Part shown: one piece after another, positions 8,119 through 20,507 of the stretch
How the letters are laid out: each line of letters begins with the position of its first letter
How positions within the stretch are numbered: position 1 is the stretch's first letter
From: Chara braunii
Lineage: Eukaryota > Streptophyta > Charophyceae > Charales > Characeae
NCBI GenBank assembly: GCA_003427395.1
Contig: BFEA01000608.1
Location: 866,203 to 898,813 of the forward strand
Direction: 5' to 3'
DNA length: 32,611 nucleotides
Program-made: the position numbers and the translations under genes
Notes under the pieces: generated by a model
Told to the model about the DNA's origin: nothing
Databases searched by the model: none
Seen by the model: the letters and a program-made list of their open reading frames with translations, nothing else

Positions 8119-8786
8119 CATGGGACAATTTGTATGTCTGTCTCTTTCTCTCTCTCTCTCATGACCACTCTCTCCCTCTTTCTTCACTCTTATCCTCACG
8201 ATGTTTGTTTCTCGCTCTCCCCCTTTCGTTCGTACTCTCGCGCTGTTTTTGGAGACTCAATGCGCAGGCTCGTCTTTGTCGGTTTCGAATCAGTTAAACA
8301 CTTAACCACTCAAATGTACCGTTAGGGACTCTACACAGTTCATGGGACAGTCTGTATGTCTGTCTCTTTCTCTCTCTCTCTCTCATGACCACTCTCTCTC
8401 TCTTTCTTCACTCTTATCCTCACCATGTTTGTTTCTCGCTCTCCCCCTTTCGTTCGTACTCTCGCGCTGTTTTTTGAGAGTCAATGTGCAGGTTCGTCTT
8501 TGTCACTTTCGAATCAGTTAACCACTTAACCACTCAAATGTACCGTTAGGGACTCTGCACAGTTGATGGGACAGTCTGTATGTCTGTCTCTTTCTCTCTC
8601 TCTCTCATGACCACTCTCTCTCTCTTTCTTCACTCTTATCCTCACGATGTTTGTTTCTCGCTCTCCCCCTTTCGTTCGTACTCTCGCGCTGTTTTTGGAG
8701 ACTCAATGTGCAAGTTCGTCTTTGTCGCTTTCGAATCAGTTAACCACTTAACCACTCAAATGTACCGTTAGGGACGCTGCACAGTT
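8119..8786. repeat. 222-bp tandem repeat, three copies, in the left LTR
   Basis: Units start at 8119, 8341 and 8565 with (C/G)ATGGGACA and each contains a CT-rich microsatellite (TCTCTTTCTCTCTCTC), a conserved core (CGCTCTCCCCCTTTCG) and an end in GGGAC-CTGCACAGTT. The right LTR has a single copy (28001-28222). This copy-number change accounts for the 439-bp length difference of the two LTRs. Confidence 0.85.
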
Positions 8787-9176
8787 CAATTCTGAAGAAA
8801 ACAGCGCGTCAACTGTCATAAAAGGGGACGCAGTGGCTATCCCTGCCCCACTCAATTTTGTAGGGCCAGTGCAAACTCAAGGATGCTAATTAAAACAAAA
8901 CGACGCCTGTCAGCGTTTCAATTCCCAGACCCTACCTCATGTGGATGCATGAACAATGGGCGTGCAGATTTTTAAACCGAGTTTCGATCAAACACACAAA
9001 TAACTTATAAGACGTCGTCCTTCCCTCAGAGTCCTTTTGCTTTTCTTACAGTCCCTTTCCTCTCTCTCTCTTCCTCTCTCACTCTTCTCTCTCTCGCCCC
9101 GGGGTATTCATTTTCACCCTCGTCTCCACTCTTCCCTTGCTAACACCGACCAGCTGCTTTATCTCGAATACTGTAT

Positions 9177-10362
9177 TCGAGGTCCCACATTGCCTGTGTA
9201 ATCACATCGAAACCAATTAATAAGAAATTATTATGATTGACCTCGCAAGATTCCCGAAACAGAAAATCCTGTCAATGGCTCCCTTTAGGAAGAACAACAA
9301 ACTTTCCCCCGACTCGTTTCTCTTCCTAATTAGTTGATGGATGAACGGACGCAGTCATCTTTNGGTCTCTTTTCACATGGATCGCGAGCGTCCGCTGCTG
9401 TCGAAAACNTTTCGAAATTNGGAAATANGTTCGGTAATCAGATCCTCAGTTCTTCCAAGTACCCGTTCAGGAATCCACTTACCTGATCATCTGCGAGTTC
9501 AGAATCCTTACTCAGAAGCGAGGTCAACCGACTGCCTTCTTAACGAAGGTTACTGTGCTCAGTCCCAATTACGGTGGAACACTAGTAGCTCGACAAGATC
9601 TGCGAATATGTTTGCCTCGTCTCTAGCGAGAATACACGAGTGGTCAACCGCCGGCATGCCTTTTTTACCAGAGAAATGTTAACTGAATGCGGAGCATGCC
9701 CGCCTTTCCTCCTGATCGCGCTTCTCCGAGTCCGAGTCAAAACTCTCTTCTCTCTATCCTGATCTCCTCCTCCTCTTCCAGAGCCGACAACTCCTTCTCC
9801 GTGCTTTCACAAGCAGAACACTCTGTGCTGTCGTGCCCGCCAATTCTCTTCCCTCAAGATCGCTGTTCCACTATCTCACTTCGGCGAGCAAGCTCTCACG
9901 AGGCCTTTCTCGCTAGTATCTCCAAGCATACACGGCGTGGCTCTCTCTGCCTCTCATGGGCCCCGACGGCTTGCTTTCTGCTACCTCGCGCGCAACAGCC
10001 TTAAAGTGCAGGCGATGTACACCTTGCACATTTCCCCTCGTTTCTTCCTCCTTGCTATGTCTTCCCCCCCCTTCCTGAATGCTTCTCTCTCCCACTCAAC
10101 ACCATGTCGCCGACTGCTGCCCGTTCACGCACGCTCGAAGCGGGCCTTACAGAGGGCTGCGAACACCTGGCGCATTCCCCAGTTCGCGCTTCCCCGCACT
10201 CGTCTCGCAAGAGAGCTCGTGTCCAGACTGTATTGTGGGCGGCGAACGTCTCGCACGCCTCTCTAAACACTCTCCCCTTTTGCCTAGCGGCTGGTTCGAA
10301 GCCAACTAAGCGCACCTGGCCTGTCTTCCCTGCTCGCTTCCTGCGGCTGATCTCACACGACC
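9177..10362. other. Patch identical to the other LTR, with ambiguous bases
   Basis: The arms differ by several percent around this patch, but within it I find no difference from the right arm (27447-26426 region and its surroundings). The ambiguous bases at 9363, 9409, 9420 and 9428 recur at the mirrored places 27425, 27379, 27368 and 27360. This points to shared consensus or gap filling in the assembly rather than biology. Confidence 0.6.
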
Positions 10363-11011
10363 CCACCCCGCTCATCTTCACGGATTCGTTGGTTGTGCAC
10401 GCTGTGGTCTCCTCCCTTCGACCAACTTCCACAAGCTCCCGCAGCATACATCGTGTGCGCACTCACTCCCCCTATGCTCAAACTCTCCCCGCCCTTTCCG
10501 AATGATCTTCCTAACTGCCTGCGTGCACCACGAATCACTGTGTTCCTTTCCCTGCTGCCAGTCCTCCTCCTGTAACTACCTATTTGCATTGGGTACACCT
10601 TGCACACTGAATCCTCCCCTCTCTCTCTTCTAGACCTCCTTTTAGTCATTCATCCCCTGACCCCCAGCGGCAGCGGCCTCACAGACCAAGCCCCAGTGGT
10701 CGAGCACCCAGACCAGGTACCCCATCGGTCAGCGTGCCAGTCCGAAGCCCTGCGTAGTGAATGCCGGACCCTTAGCTGCGGTACTGCCCCTGAATAGCCT
10801 CCCTCGCTTGTGCCCCCTGCCCAGATAAAAATAGGACAGGCGCCCGATGCTAACCAGGTATATAGGCCCGATTTTTGGGAGTGAGTGCGCTCAACTGTAG
10901 CAGATCAGCCAGCGCACCAAGCCAGAGGATTGCTGGAATGAACGAGGTCATAGTGCAGTTTCTTTTAGCACCTGTAGCAGACACTGTACCAAGCAGCCGC
11001 CGCCTGCGCCG

Positions 11012-11380
11012 TCATAATGACAACCCGATGCAGAATACCATACCGTGAAGCAGGCGACCCACAGTGCCTACACCTTTCCGAACCTGAATGTCCGAACCGG
11101 ACCAATGTAGAATAAAAAATAGTCAACCATAACCGCCGTAGCCTGTATCAATCCNACGTCGTGTCTATACCGGACCAACTNTAAACCTGAGGTAATCTCT
11201 CGGNGTNGCACCACCACCAAACCGGNTGGGACAACCGTTCCATGNCAATGACGAACCTATAGNGGTCCGAAGGGTAATGCGGTGGCTCGTTCCACGCCGA
11301 TCCCGAACCAGTAATAGATCTGAAACGTAGCAATGTCGGGCTCACACTGGTCCCGAAATAAATATCCGTGAAGATCCCGG
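11012..11380. other. Second patch identical to the other LTR, with ambiguous bases
   Basis: Seven ambiguous bases (11155, 11181, 11204, 11207, 11226, 11245, 11263) have mirrored partners in the right arm (25625, 25599, 25576, 25573, 25554, 25535, 25517). Identity is complete by eye here, while the neighbouring minisatellite differs at about one base in eight. Confidence 0.6.
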
Positions 11381-11630
11381 GTCTGGAAATAATCCACGAT
11401 GATGGTTCCGACCCTGAAATAATTTACCGTAGTAGCGCCGAACGTGAAATAAATACTCGGGATGGCGCCGAACCGGGAATAAACTGCCGTCAAGGTCCCG
11501 TACCTGAAATAAATCTTCGTAGTGATGCCGAACCAGAAATACGCCCGGTACCGAGCCAGATACAAAACCTCTTCAAACCTCGTGTCCATACCGAGCCAAA
11601 TACCATACCCTCGGCCCAAAGTAGCACCAT
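11347..11630. repeat. Degenerate 30-bp minisatellite in the left LTR
   Basis: Successive units of about 30 bp share the core (C/G)GAAATAAAT, with 20 bp of variable sequence ending in CCG. About six units keep an exact 30-bp period, and the flanking ones are looser. The right LTR carries the mirrored array. Because 30 is a multiple of three, the array stays open in several frames and gives a 10-residue repeating peptide, which I do not regard as a gene. Confidence 0.75.
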
Positions 11631-12495
11631 CCCACGCTGTCCATGTGGCCACCCTCGAGATGACTCGGTGAGGTTAGTAATCAGATAATTTCGGTAAGCG
11701 GTACGGAAAATCTCAACCGTCGAGGAATGGTGATGAGAATTAGAATCCGAAACAAATGATTGATCAGGGGCTAGGGGCAGACGGCCAGTGATCCAAGCAA
11801 AATCAGGCCCGACATCGAATAATCATTAGTTCCTGCTCGTTCCATCATTTTTAATCATTCTGCCTTTTTCTTAATTCTATTATCCGATACAGTAATATAA
11901 CCGTAAACTTTCCAAAAATAAAATCCGAGAGAGCCTTAATTAAATTGTTGAAATTCTTTGTTTTTTTTCTCATTTATCATTTTTAATCTTTTTCTTTGTT
12001 TTCGATTCCATTGCCGGAAAACATAAAATAACGGGGTATTTTTCCCAAAATTTAAATGCCACGAAAAACAAGGAAATTAAGGAATATTACGTTTTTCTCT
12101 TCCCTCCTACTGTTCCCAATCTTTTCTCCTATCTTTAATTTAGGTACCAAAAATTGACAAAAATTTGAGGCGCTATTCCAGCCTCGATCATATGCTGCAA
12201 AAGCATTGCGGCGGGGTCAACACACGCGATGCCTCACCGCAGCCGGCCATCCCAGGTTTAGCCTCGGGACGGGCGGAAATTACGGTTCCTAGATGTGCCG
12301 GGAGCGGCTACCCATTTCCCCATCTTTGAGGGTTACTCGTAAGGTTCAGTGCGCCCAAAATCAGGGGTGCCCTGAGTTCCCCTAATTTTTGCTGCCTGGT
12401 CATACCAGAGTACCGTCAAAACACGGACTTGTCCCTGAGCCTAAGTCCCAAAAGCCGCAGATTTCAGGCGGCGTACTGCTTGTGGCCGCCTGACA

Positions 12496-12971
12496 CCGTG
12501 TCCCATATACCAAAATTAGAATATCTGAGCCAAGTGAGGATTGTGGGGCTTGCCAACGTTGAATACCCAGCAACCCTGGGGATTGACTCAGCAGGCCAAA
12601 AAAGAACGACAAGAACTAAGGAATAAGCCAGCAAGCCTCCTTTATAACCAGTTTTGTGCTGGAAACCGGATCCAGCGTCCCTTCTCCCATCTACTCTTCC
12701 AAAATAGAGATAAGCAGGGATATGGGGGGAGAAACCAGTGAAGTCTGCCCCCCTCCCCAAGCCGCTGCCCTCCACCTACTACCCTCGTGGCGCCTATTTA
12801 CACGCTGCAAAACTGAAACTGAGCTGCACAGGGGTCAGTTGAATTCATCTACCTTTTGACTAATATTAGCTAATGTTTGCTGAGCATACCGAACCTGCTG
12901 GAAACCTCCTGGAAACCTGTTGGAAACCGGGTCCAGCGTCCCTCAACGAGTCTCATGCAACTGGTAGTATT
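12496..12971 (-). other. LINE 3' flank with duplicated motif, no gene seen
   Basis: This is the putative 3' untranslated region and flank between ORF2 and the LTR. A 23-bp motif TGGAAACCGG(A/G)TCCAGCGTC... occurs at 12660-12682 and 12921-12943. Just before the second copy, CTGGAAAC-type units repeat three times (12889-12927). There is no poly(T) run on the plus strand that would mark a LINE tail. Confidence 0.5.
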
Positions 12972-15900
12972 TCAGCCAGGGCCAGCGGGTGGGGTGCGAA
13001 AGGGTCTGCGAAGGGTGTCGGGATCAATTGTGGTCCAATCGTGAAAGATCAGCTGGTAATCGCTTACTATCTCTATCCGGGGTTCTCCCTGCAATTCCCT
13101 TTCAGGTTGGCGGCCAGTCCATGACACCTTGGCCACCCATCCCTCCCTCTCTCCACCAAGCCAGTCCTTGCTAAATGTGGAGATGATCCTATTCATGTCC
13201 TCCCAGGTATTCATCGAGTCGAGTTTATCTTTAGCTGTCTTCCATTGGGGCGCTATCTCGTGCTGAACCAGTGTCTGGATTTGGTCCAGGGCCTCACCGT
13301 CTTCCACCCTCGACCCTTCTATCTCCAAACAACATCTTCTCCACCATATAGTCCACAGGATACTCCGTCTGCCTAGGCTGAACATATTTTCCTCGAATGT
13401 CTTCCCCCTGGTTGGAGGGCAATACCCGAAGAGAAGGGCCCTCCAGTCCCATGGCCAGAAGGAACTATGTGACGCCAAATCCTGTCCCAGCTTCTCCATA
13501 GTAGCACTGATGCTGGGCATTGGAGGAATATATGTTCGATGGTCTCAGCCCTCGTTCTCCCAGGGTAGCTCAGGAGGCATTTATGGCACCATGGTAGCGC
13601 CTTCCCGTGTTGTTCCAGGCGGGTATGGTCTATCAGCCAATCGTTGGTGGGTAGACACCTGTGCTCACTCTGCCACTGGAGGGCGCAAATTTTGGCGGGT
13701 CTCCGGTTGTAGTGTGCAAACCACCGGATGGGTTTTAGGAGACTGCGGTCTATATTAAGGTGACGATACCATTTGTCTTCAACACGGTCGCGTAATTTGC
13801 ATTTGGGTCTGAGCATCCGATAAACAGATTTAGATTTTAAGTTGCGTAGTGCCAGCGCTTTTGCCTCTCCCTTCCTGGTTGGGATGTTCAGGGTCCATTG
13901 CCACTCGTCAGGGTCCAGGGGGAGGTCCTCAATTGGAGTCATTGGGCGATACGCCCTCTGGTGACCTCCCTCAACAATGACCCTGATGCGATAAACTTCC
14001 CTTTGGTCCTTGCATATGAAGGGTTGTTGGTTACAACGCAATCTGTCATCCTTTAGAATGAAGAAGATTTCAACTAGCACGTGTGTCTGGTCTGTGAGGT
14101 GCACGTATCCCACCTCCCGCTCGTGATCAGGCAGCCCTACCCAGTCGTTTTCCTTTACGCAGGGGCCTTTTCTAAGAGTGGCGTACCAGTGGAGGGGGAA
14201 GTTGTCAATCTGCTCATTCAGGGCCCTTTCGGTGAGGTGACAATATCGCAGAGTTGTTCGTAGTCTCTCCACGCTCTTCCAATTCCTTGCCTATGTGTCC
14301 CAGAGGTCCCCAACCCTTCGTACGCCGTGTTTCACCCAGCCCTTCCATGGTGAGTCCGATGCGCACCGTACACACCCTTCGGAATCCGATATTAAGCGGT
14401 TTCCAAATAGGGGCTGCCTAAAGATTTCCTCCCACCTCTCTGGAACAGGCCGGTTGGGGGGGGGGAGCCTCCTCCATGTACGTATGAGACGCACCCAATA
14501 TCTGTCGGCAGGGTCTCCGTTTCTGTACTTCCTGGGTAACCTCCGGTACCTGTCTTCCAGCCATACGCAGAGATCAATTTCAGGTGGAGATTCTGGGGCG
14601 AGGTCAGAGATCTGTGTCAGGGCAAGGGGGACCCATGGGGAGGAGAGTGAGAAGATGATAAGCTGAAGCCAGCGAATCGAGAGGGTCTGGAATTGTGTGG
14701 CCGGGTCCACAATTCCTAGACTGCCTTTATTATTGGGTTGGATCACCGAGTCCCACTCTACTTGGTTTATGGCGTGGGTAATGTTGCTATCACCTCTCCA
14801 TAGGAAGACCGCCAGCTGTTGTTTCAATGCCTTGAGTCCTCCGCTACTCATAGGCCACAAAATAGCCTTATACCAAAGTGTGGCCAGGATCACATTATTG
14901 ATGACAAGCGTCCGCCCAAAGATGGAGGTGTGCTTATTATTCAATTTTTCAAGTTTAGTTTGTGCTGGTCCAGTCATCCACTCGTCGTTCGATGTTGGCA
15001 TTCCTTTAGCAGTGATCAGTGCCCCTAGGATTCTCAGGGGGTCCTCAGGGGGGAGTCATGTGATCCGTGGGTTTTCTGGAGGTTTGCATCCTTGGTGATG
15101 CATCCACCATCCCATAGTTTTTTGTCCCCAGTTTACAGTCATGTCCGACAGGCGGCAAAATTTGTTCATAAGGTGCTGGATTTCTTCCATGTTAGCCTCG
15201 GTCGCTTCTACCATTATGGTAAGGTCATCGGCAAACAAGGAGCAGATAGGTATTGCCTCTTCCGGGATATTCACTATCTTAATGCGTGTGAGGTCTTTGT
15301 TCTGTCGCAGATTGGCTGACAGAGCTTCCATAATTACCAAGAAGAGATAGGGGGCAATGGGGTCCCCTTGTCTCACTAACCGTTGGAGTTCAAATGGGGG
15401 TGCCACAGATCGATTGACTTGAATAGAGGACGTGGCATTATTATGGAGGATCTTAGCCCAGCGCCGGAAGGCGGGTCCGAAGTTCATTTTTTTCAAACAC
15501 ATGCCTAGGAATTCCCAGTCCACGTGGTCGTATGCTTTTTCGAAGTCTATAAATATAATGACCGCATTTGCCTATTTTCGGCGCGCCAATTGGACCACGT
15601 CATTGACCAGCAGAATATTTTCTTGGATATTCCTGTCGGCCATGAACCCCGTTTGGGCTGGGTGAATGACCTCCTCCAATACTGTCGCCATGCGGTTGGC
15701 CAATGCCTTGGAAAGCATTTTATATACGACGGTGAGCAACGTGATAGGTCTGTAATTTCTGATGTTCATTTTATCGCATTTTTTATATAAGAGAGATAAC
15801 ACTCATTTCCCTATAACATCCCCCATCTCCCCGGCGTCCCATACTTTCTGGTAATACTCCCAGAGGTCGGTATTGAGATCCGTCCACATGGTTTCCCAAA

Positions 15901-17485
15901 ATTCTTTGGGGAAGCCGTCGATGCCAGGGGTCTTTTCTTCCTTCATTTGGAGGAGCGCTGTCCATATTTCATCTTTGGTCAACTCTCTCTCTAGTTTGTC
16001 TCGCTGTTGAGGGGAGATACGTCGGTCCATCAGGAGTAGGAAGTCCTGTATTTCCCGAATTCTTTCTTCCCCGTGTGGGGATAGGACGTGGGAGGTATAT
16101 AGCTGTTTGAAGAACTTTCTGGTGATTAATGTACAGTGGGTCATGTCAGTGGCAATGATGTTGCTATCATTAGGGTCAAAAAAAGCTTCGACGACTGTTC
16201 GTCGTGCTCGTGCGGTGGCCATGGAGAAAAAATGAGTGTCCATGGAGGCCTCGTAGGCAAGTTTAGCCATTTTCCCTCTGATTCGGATTCCTTGCCATCT
16301 ATGTAGAGCATATTATAGGAGTCGGTCTTTGGTGTTTTGGATAGAGTCTATGAGGTGCAGTGATTCCTGCGCGGAGATAAGGTGTTGTGACTCTGCCTGT
16401 TTTTCCAGGGTTACTAGTTCGTTGTGAGTGGTCATTTCAAGTTTCTGTCGCAGGGCCGCTTTAGCTTTGGAGAAGTCCTTGCATTTTCTGGCCAGAAACA
16501 CAAGGTCGTTGTTGAACCATATGAGGTGGGAGTCAAAGAGGTGCTTTTGCTGGCGCCATAATTCCCATTCGTGTCTTATCATTTGTGAGAATGATAAGTC
16601 CTTAAGTAGGGAGATATTTTGTTTGTAGAAACCTGGTTCTTGATCCGACCTTTTTCTCATTGTTAGAACTATCCCGCACGTTTTGTGGTCGAGGACCGGG
16701 TGAGGGCTGCGTGGGAGGATCATTGCCCATCGCAGGGCTCCCTCCAAGTCATTAGACAGTAGGATAAGATCGATCCAATATTTGGATAAGCAGGCCGGGT
16801 TGCCGTCCCGAATGCACGTGAAGGCCCGTACTTGGGGGTGCAAGCGTCGGAATGTATCGAAGACTGAGAGAGTCTCGCAGAGGTCTCCTAGCATTTGCTC
16901 GTCCTCCAGTGCTGCGAAGGAGGGTGATTCTTGGGGGTTCCATCTATCCAAGCCCTTGTCCGGGGTCGCGTTGAAGTCTCCTGCTATTATTAGCGGGATA
17001 CCTTCCTGGACTTGTGTACCAATTTTCCCCAAGAACTCCTTCCTTTCCCCCACCAAGTTGGGTGACTAGATACAGAGGATACAGAGCAGTTCGAGTTCTA
17101 ACATTCCCAGGACCGAGGCCCACCGCCCTTCCACCTCGTTCATGACCCAGTGAACAGGTTGAAACCTAGAGTCAGGGGGGATCCAGATTGCCACCCCTGC
17201 GGATCCTGGTCTTGGCGCGTGGGCTCTAATGGCCGTTTGAGGCCATATTAGCTTATGGGCCCTGTTATGGTCAGGGTTGTTTTGTAGATGAGTTTCTTGT
17301 ATGCAGACCACTTCCGGTTAACGTCTGCCTCCTATTCCTCTCAATTGGTCCCAAATGGCCTGACACTTTTCTGGTCTACTCGATGCCAAACCATTGACAT
17401 TAATAGAGCGCAGGTCAAGGTCGGCTAAGTCGACACATTTTTTCCATGCCACGTTCCTACAGTATAACGTATTTAGATCGTCCAT
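12972..17485 (-). pseudogene. LINE ORF2 (endonuclease / reverse transcriptase)
   Basis: ORF2 nicks the target and copies the element RNA into DNA. ATG at 17485 (MDDLNTLYCRNV) is followed by the endonuclease: LRSINVNGLASSRPEKC, VVCIQETHL, IIAGDFNATPD, YWIDLILLS and VLDHK. The reverse transcriptase follows: TPGIDGFPKEFW, NYRPITLL, QTGFMADRNIQENIL, catalytic FIDFEKAYDHVDW, QGDPIAPYLF and the active-site SLFADDL. The C-terminal part has CHKCLLSYPG with ETIEHIFLQCP, a zf-RVT-like Cys/His motif. The length, about 1,500 codons, is within the family range. One frame runs to about 13465, broken by TAA 17320, TAG 17068, TAA 16315, TGA 15805, TAG 15574, TGA 15058 and TAG 14293. A frameshift near 13465 then moves it to the frame ending at 12972. 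Clearly dead, but easily recognised. Confidence 0.9.
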
Positions 17486-17580
17486 TGCTCAGTGTCTGCC
17501 CCCCTTATCTGCCCCCTTGTCTCATAATGGATGCCAATGCCTGACATCCCATCTATCCAAATGTAGAATTCTTTTTCGCA

Positions 17581-20507
17581 CTATCCGGCAAGGCATTTAC
17601 ATATATCATCCTCGGACCAGTAATAGCTGGCTTTTATTTTTGCGCATTGAAGGTCCAGGAGGGCGTTGTGGCTGTACCATCCCAGGTCGGCGGATTTGTT
17701 GGGTTGAAAGAGCAGGTAGAGGTCGTTCCTAGCCATCTGCTCATCACAGGCCTCAAAACTCGTGCCAAATCTCATACCTGCTCTAGCCCCAGGGGCGTAG
17801 TGCTTGGGGATGAAGGCGGACATTTGGTTGGTGAAGACCCTATCGCTCTCCTTATTGTTACCTTCTTGGGGCAAGAACTCCCACCCTTGTAGTGTCACGC
17901 CCCCATATTCCCCTATGGGGGACAGACCCATCTCCCATTTCCCGTCCACCTTTCTAAGGGGAATTACCAGAACCCCATTCAGCTTAGAGAGTGGCATCTC
18001 AAAGAGACCCCGTTCAATGAATTGCCTTAGCTTGAGTCTTCGTGAGGTCAACCCTTCTTCGGATGTTTCTGCGCCCTTTGCCTTCGGCTGGCCTTTCTCT
18101 TTCTGTGTGGGGGGGTGGAACCGACTCCGGGCGACGGCCAAAATCCGTTGGAAGGCATCTGCCCATGTTAAATGGGCAGGGGGGTCGGAAGTTAGCGTGG
18201 TCCTTAAGGAGGGGCTATTGTTCAAGAGCCCTACCAGCTCCACATAAGACTTATCCCAGTACTCCTCCCCCTCATGCGGGCAGTCCGACTGGAGGTGCTT
18301 GAGTATCCAATCTGCCACAATTTGGATTTTCTGATCCAGACTCATTTCGTGCGGAGGGGCGTCAGGGTCTGTTGGATCATTAGGGGGTTCCTCCATCTCC
18401 ACATCCGGAGGGGGGGGGGTTGTGTCCACCTCCATCTGCTGTACTCAAAAGGCGTCTAAACAAAAATCGGGAGCCAGTGGTCGCACCTCCTCATGCACGG
18501 GTTGTTGTGGCTGTTGCGGCGTTGGGGGCTGTTGCTGTTCTTGTCCAGGCCTGCCGGGCAGTGGGGCGTGCGGTTGTTGCTGTTCCTGTCCAGGCCTGCC
18601 GGGCACCGGGCAGTGGGGCGTTCCTGATCAGTCCTGTCGGGCAGCGGGATGTGCGGTTGCTGCGCGTTTTGTGCCTGCTGTTTTTGCTGCATCTGTTGTT
18701 TCTCCCTCGCCAGCTGCTTCAGGCGTGTCCCTTGAAGGCTTTGTAGAAGTTGCGTCTTTTGTTCCCTAGCACCTTCTATTGCATACATACTTCCTTCCTT
18801 GGCCTCTTCTGTCGCATTCGTGTTTCCTACCCTGGGTGTTACATCGTGCTGCCCCCTTGTCGAATCCATGTCTGTGTTCTCCCCGGGGCCGGGTGCCCGG
18901 TCCTGATCCTGGGGGTCGGGTGTTGCCGAGTCCTTGCCTACCTGTTCAGGGACCTGCCCATCCTGACGATCCCTTCCCGATACATCATTCCCATCTTTTA
19001 AACATGCAAAGCGGTTGCCATTGATGCCTGTCCCTGTATCTGCCTCTGATGATTTCTTTTGTGGACTCGCTTTTTTTTTCCTTCCCACATCTACCCAGGT
19101 TTCCTGCTTCTTGGATTTTACCGGGGGGTTCTTTAGATGAGTTTCCAGGGACTTGGGTGAAACTCATGTCGCTGGTGGCTGTGATCCTGGTTTTGGGTCA
19201 CCTTGTCCCTCCCAAGACCAACCGGTGATTTTCCCGTTGTTCCCTCCCGGTGCATCAATGTAGACCCACCCCTCATAGCCTGGGTCGACTGTCAACCACC
19301 TGGATTCATCAAAAGGATCCTTCCTAAGTCGTCCGGTGGGCTTGGCCGCACGTGAGGGGTGTCGGGGGCATGCCATGTTCGTGTACAAGTGGCCATAGGC
19401 TTGGCATTTGACGCAGCATGACCTGAGTTTGTGAGCGGTGTGGATCCGGTATACTTTTCCTCCCACACAGAAGGGGATGACATCATCGATCGAGAAGATG
19501 TGTTCGTCTGGGAAGTTGATGGCTAGCATCAGGTAATCATCCCTCCGGGCCACATGGGGAGGTAGTGGGTTGATGAAGTCTACCACGTCGTACTTCTCAG
19601 CGAAGTCCTGGACGAATGCTGCCTGGATCTCAATCGGGATGTGTCGGAGCTCCACCCAGAAGTGCTCCCTCGTCATTTGTTCCCTGTGATCCTCTGACCG
19701 TTGTGGTTTAGGGGGGGCCCAGGGGTAGATACAGACTTCTGACCTTTCGCAGCGGAGGGACTTTCAATTATCCATTGTTTTTTTGTCCTTCTCTGCAATG
19801 CATAAGACCGTGATGACAGAGGATGATGCGGGTTGGATCAGGAACAGTTCGCATGCGCTCGCTAAAGATCCTTTGAAGGCTGCCAAATGTTCCCTGATCC
19901 AGCCGACTTTGTCATTCGTGGACTTGAAGGCTGCATCATCGTGGAAGGCCCAATTGCTTGCATGGCCGACATACAGTGTGTCCCTCGTTCTAACGGCTTC
20001 CCTAGAGAGAGTTCTGACGACAGTTGTTCTGCCAACCTGCTGCAAGATCTTTTTCTCCCGGGGGGCCAGGAGGCGGGACAGGAAGAATGCCCCAGCAGTT
20101 GTTAAGTTTTTCATGGGTATTTTCCACTCCTCTCTTCTCTCGCTGCCACCATCCTTCCTACGTTGAATCGTGATGGTGTCCGGGGGAAGGGATCCCCTCA
20201 CTCGCTCAACCCAAGTTTTGGCCGACAGGTTGTGGGGGGTCGAACTGGAGGAGGCAAGTGAGTTGTGGGGGATCGAATTGTTGGAGGATTCTGTGTGGCT
20301 ATCGCTAAGGGATTCCTTCACCTTCCCTTGTGTTTGATCCCCCCTGGTGTCAATTCCCGGCTTTTGTGGGAGATCCAGATCCATCCTCACCTCCTTATCT
20401 TTCCCCTTGTCTCCTAGTAGGCGGTTCTGGGCAAAGTGTCTCGCCACCCCCCTGTATAGGAGCATCGAATCTAGTTTCCTGTGGGCGCGCTGATGCCTTA
20501 CCTTCAT
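17581..20507 (-). pseudogene. LINE ORF1 (RNA-binding, zinc-knuckle protein)
   Basis: ORF1 proteins of LINEs bind the element RNA and form the particle. ATG at 20507 (MKVRHQRAHRKLD) is a plausible start, since upstream sequence is low-complexity and GC-rich. The N-terminal third is polar and Ser/Asn-rich. Then comes a domain like the DUF4283/CCHC region of plant LINEs: EHFWVELRHIPIEIQ, DDYLMLAINFPDEHIF, and a knuckle CVKCQAYGH...C of spacing CX2CX4HX6C, which has two more residues than usual before the last Cys. A Gln/Asn-rich part follows (QQKQQAQNAQQ), then a second, unassigned domain (LDQKIQIVADWIL ... SEDDICKCL). The frame is broken by TGA at 19766 and 19166 and by a frameshift near 18470 with stops around it. 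Confidence 0.7.

Larger units (their letters stand above)
1..12495 (-). mobile_element. Element A: 5' portion of a giant Ty3/gypsy-type LTR retrotransposon
   Basis: Read on the minus strand, this stretch has the order of the front half of an LTR retrotransposon: a TG...CA-bounded LTR (12495 to 7628), a 4-nt spacer, a primer-binding site, a 2-kb leader and a long coding region that runs towards the window edge. The assignment to Ty3/gypsy is inferred. The LTR is of the same family as the one downstream of the gypsy pol gene at 20825-24235, and the primer type (tRNA-Asp) occurs in plant gypsy lineages. No gag zinc knuckle, protease or polymerase of this copy lies in the window, so they would have to lie beyond base 1. 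The coding part carries many single stop codons, so this copy is probably dead. Confidence 0.75.
7628..12495 (-). repeat. 5' LTR of element A (left arm of the large inverted repeat)
   Basis: On the minus strand the arm starts TGTCAGGCGGCC at 12495 and ends CCTCACA at 7628, so it has the TG...CA ends and short TGT/ACA inverted tips of an LTR. It matches 24286-28714 in inverted orientation, with about 4-5% mismatch in the parts I compared and up to about 12% in the minisatellite. It is 439 bp longer than the right arm because it holds three copies of a 222-bp repeat where the other has one. A polyadenylation-type signal (AATAAA on the minus strand) lies at 7794-7789, near its 3' end. I see no clear TATA box. 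Sequence flanking the arm at 12496 differs from that flanking the right arm, so the boundary is sharp. Confidence 0.8.
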
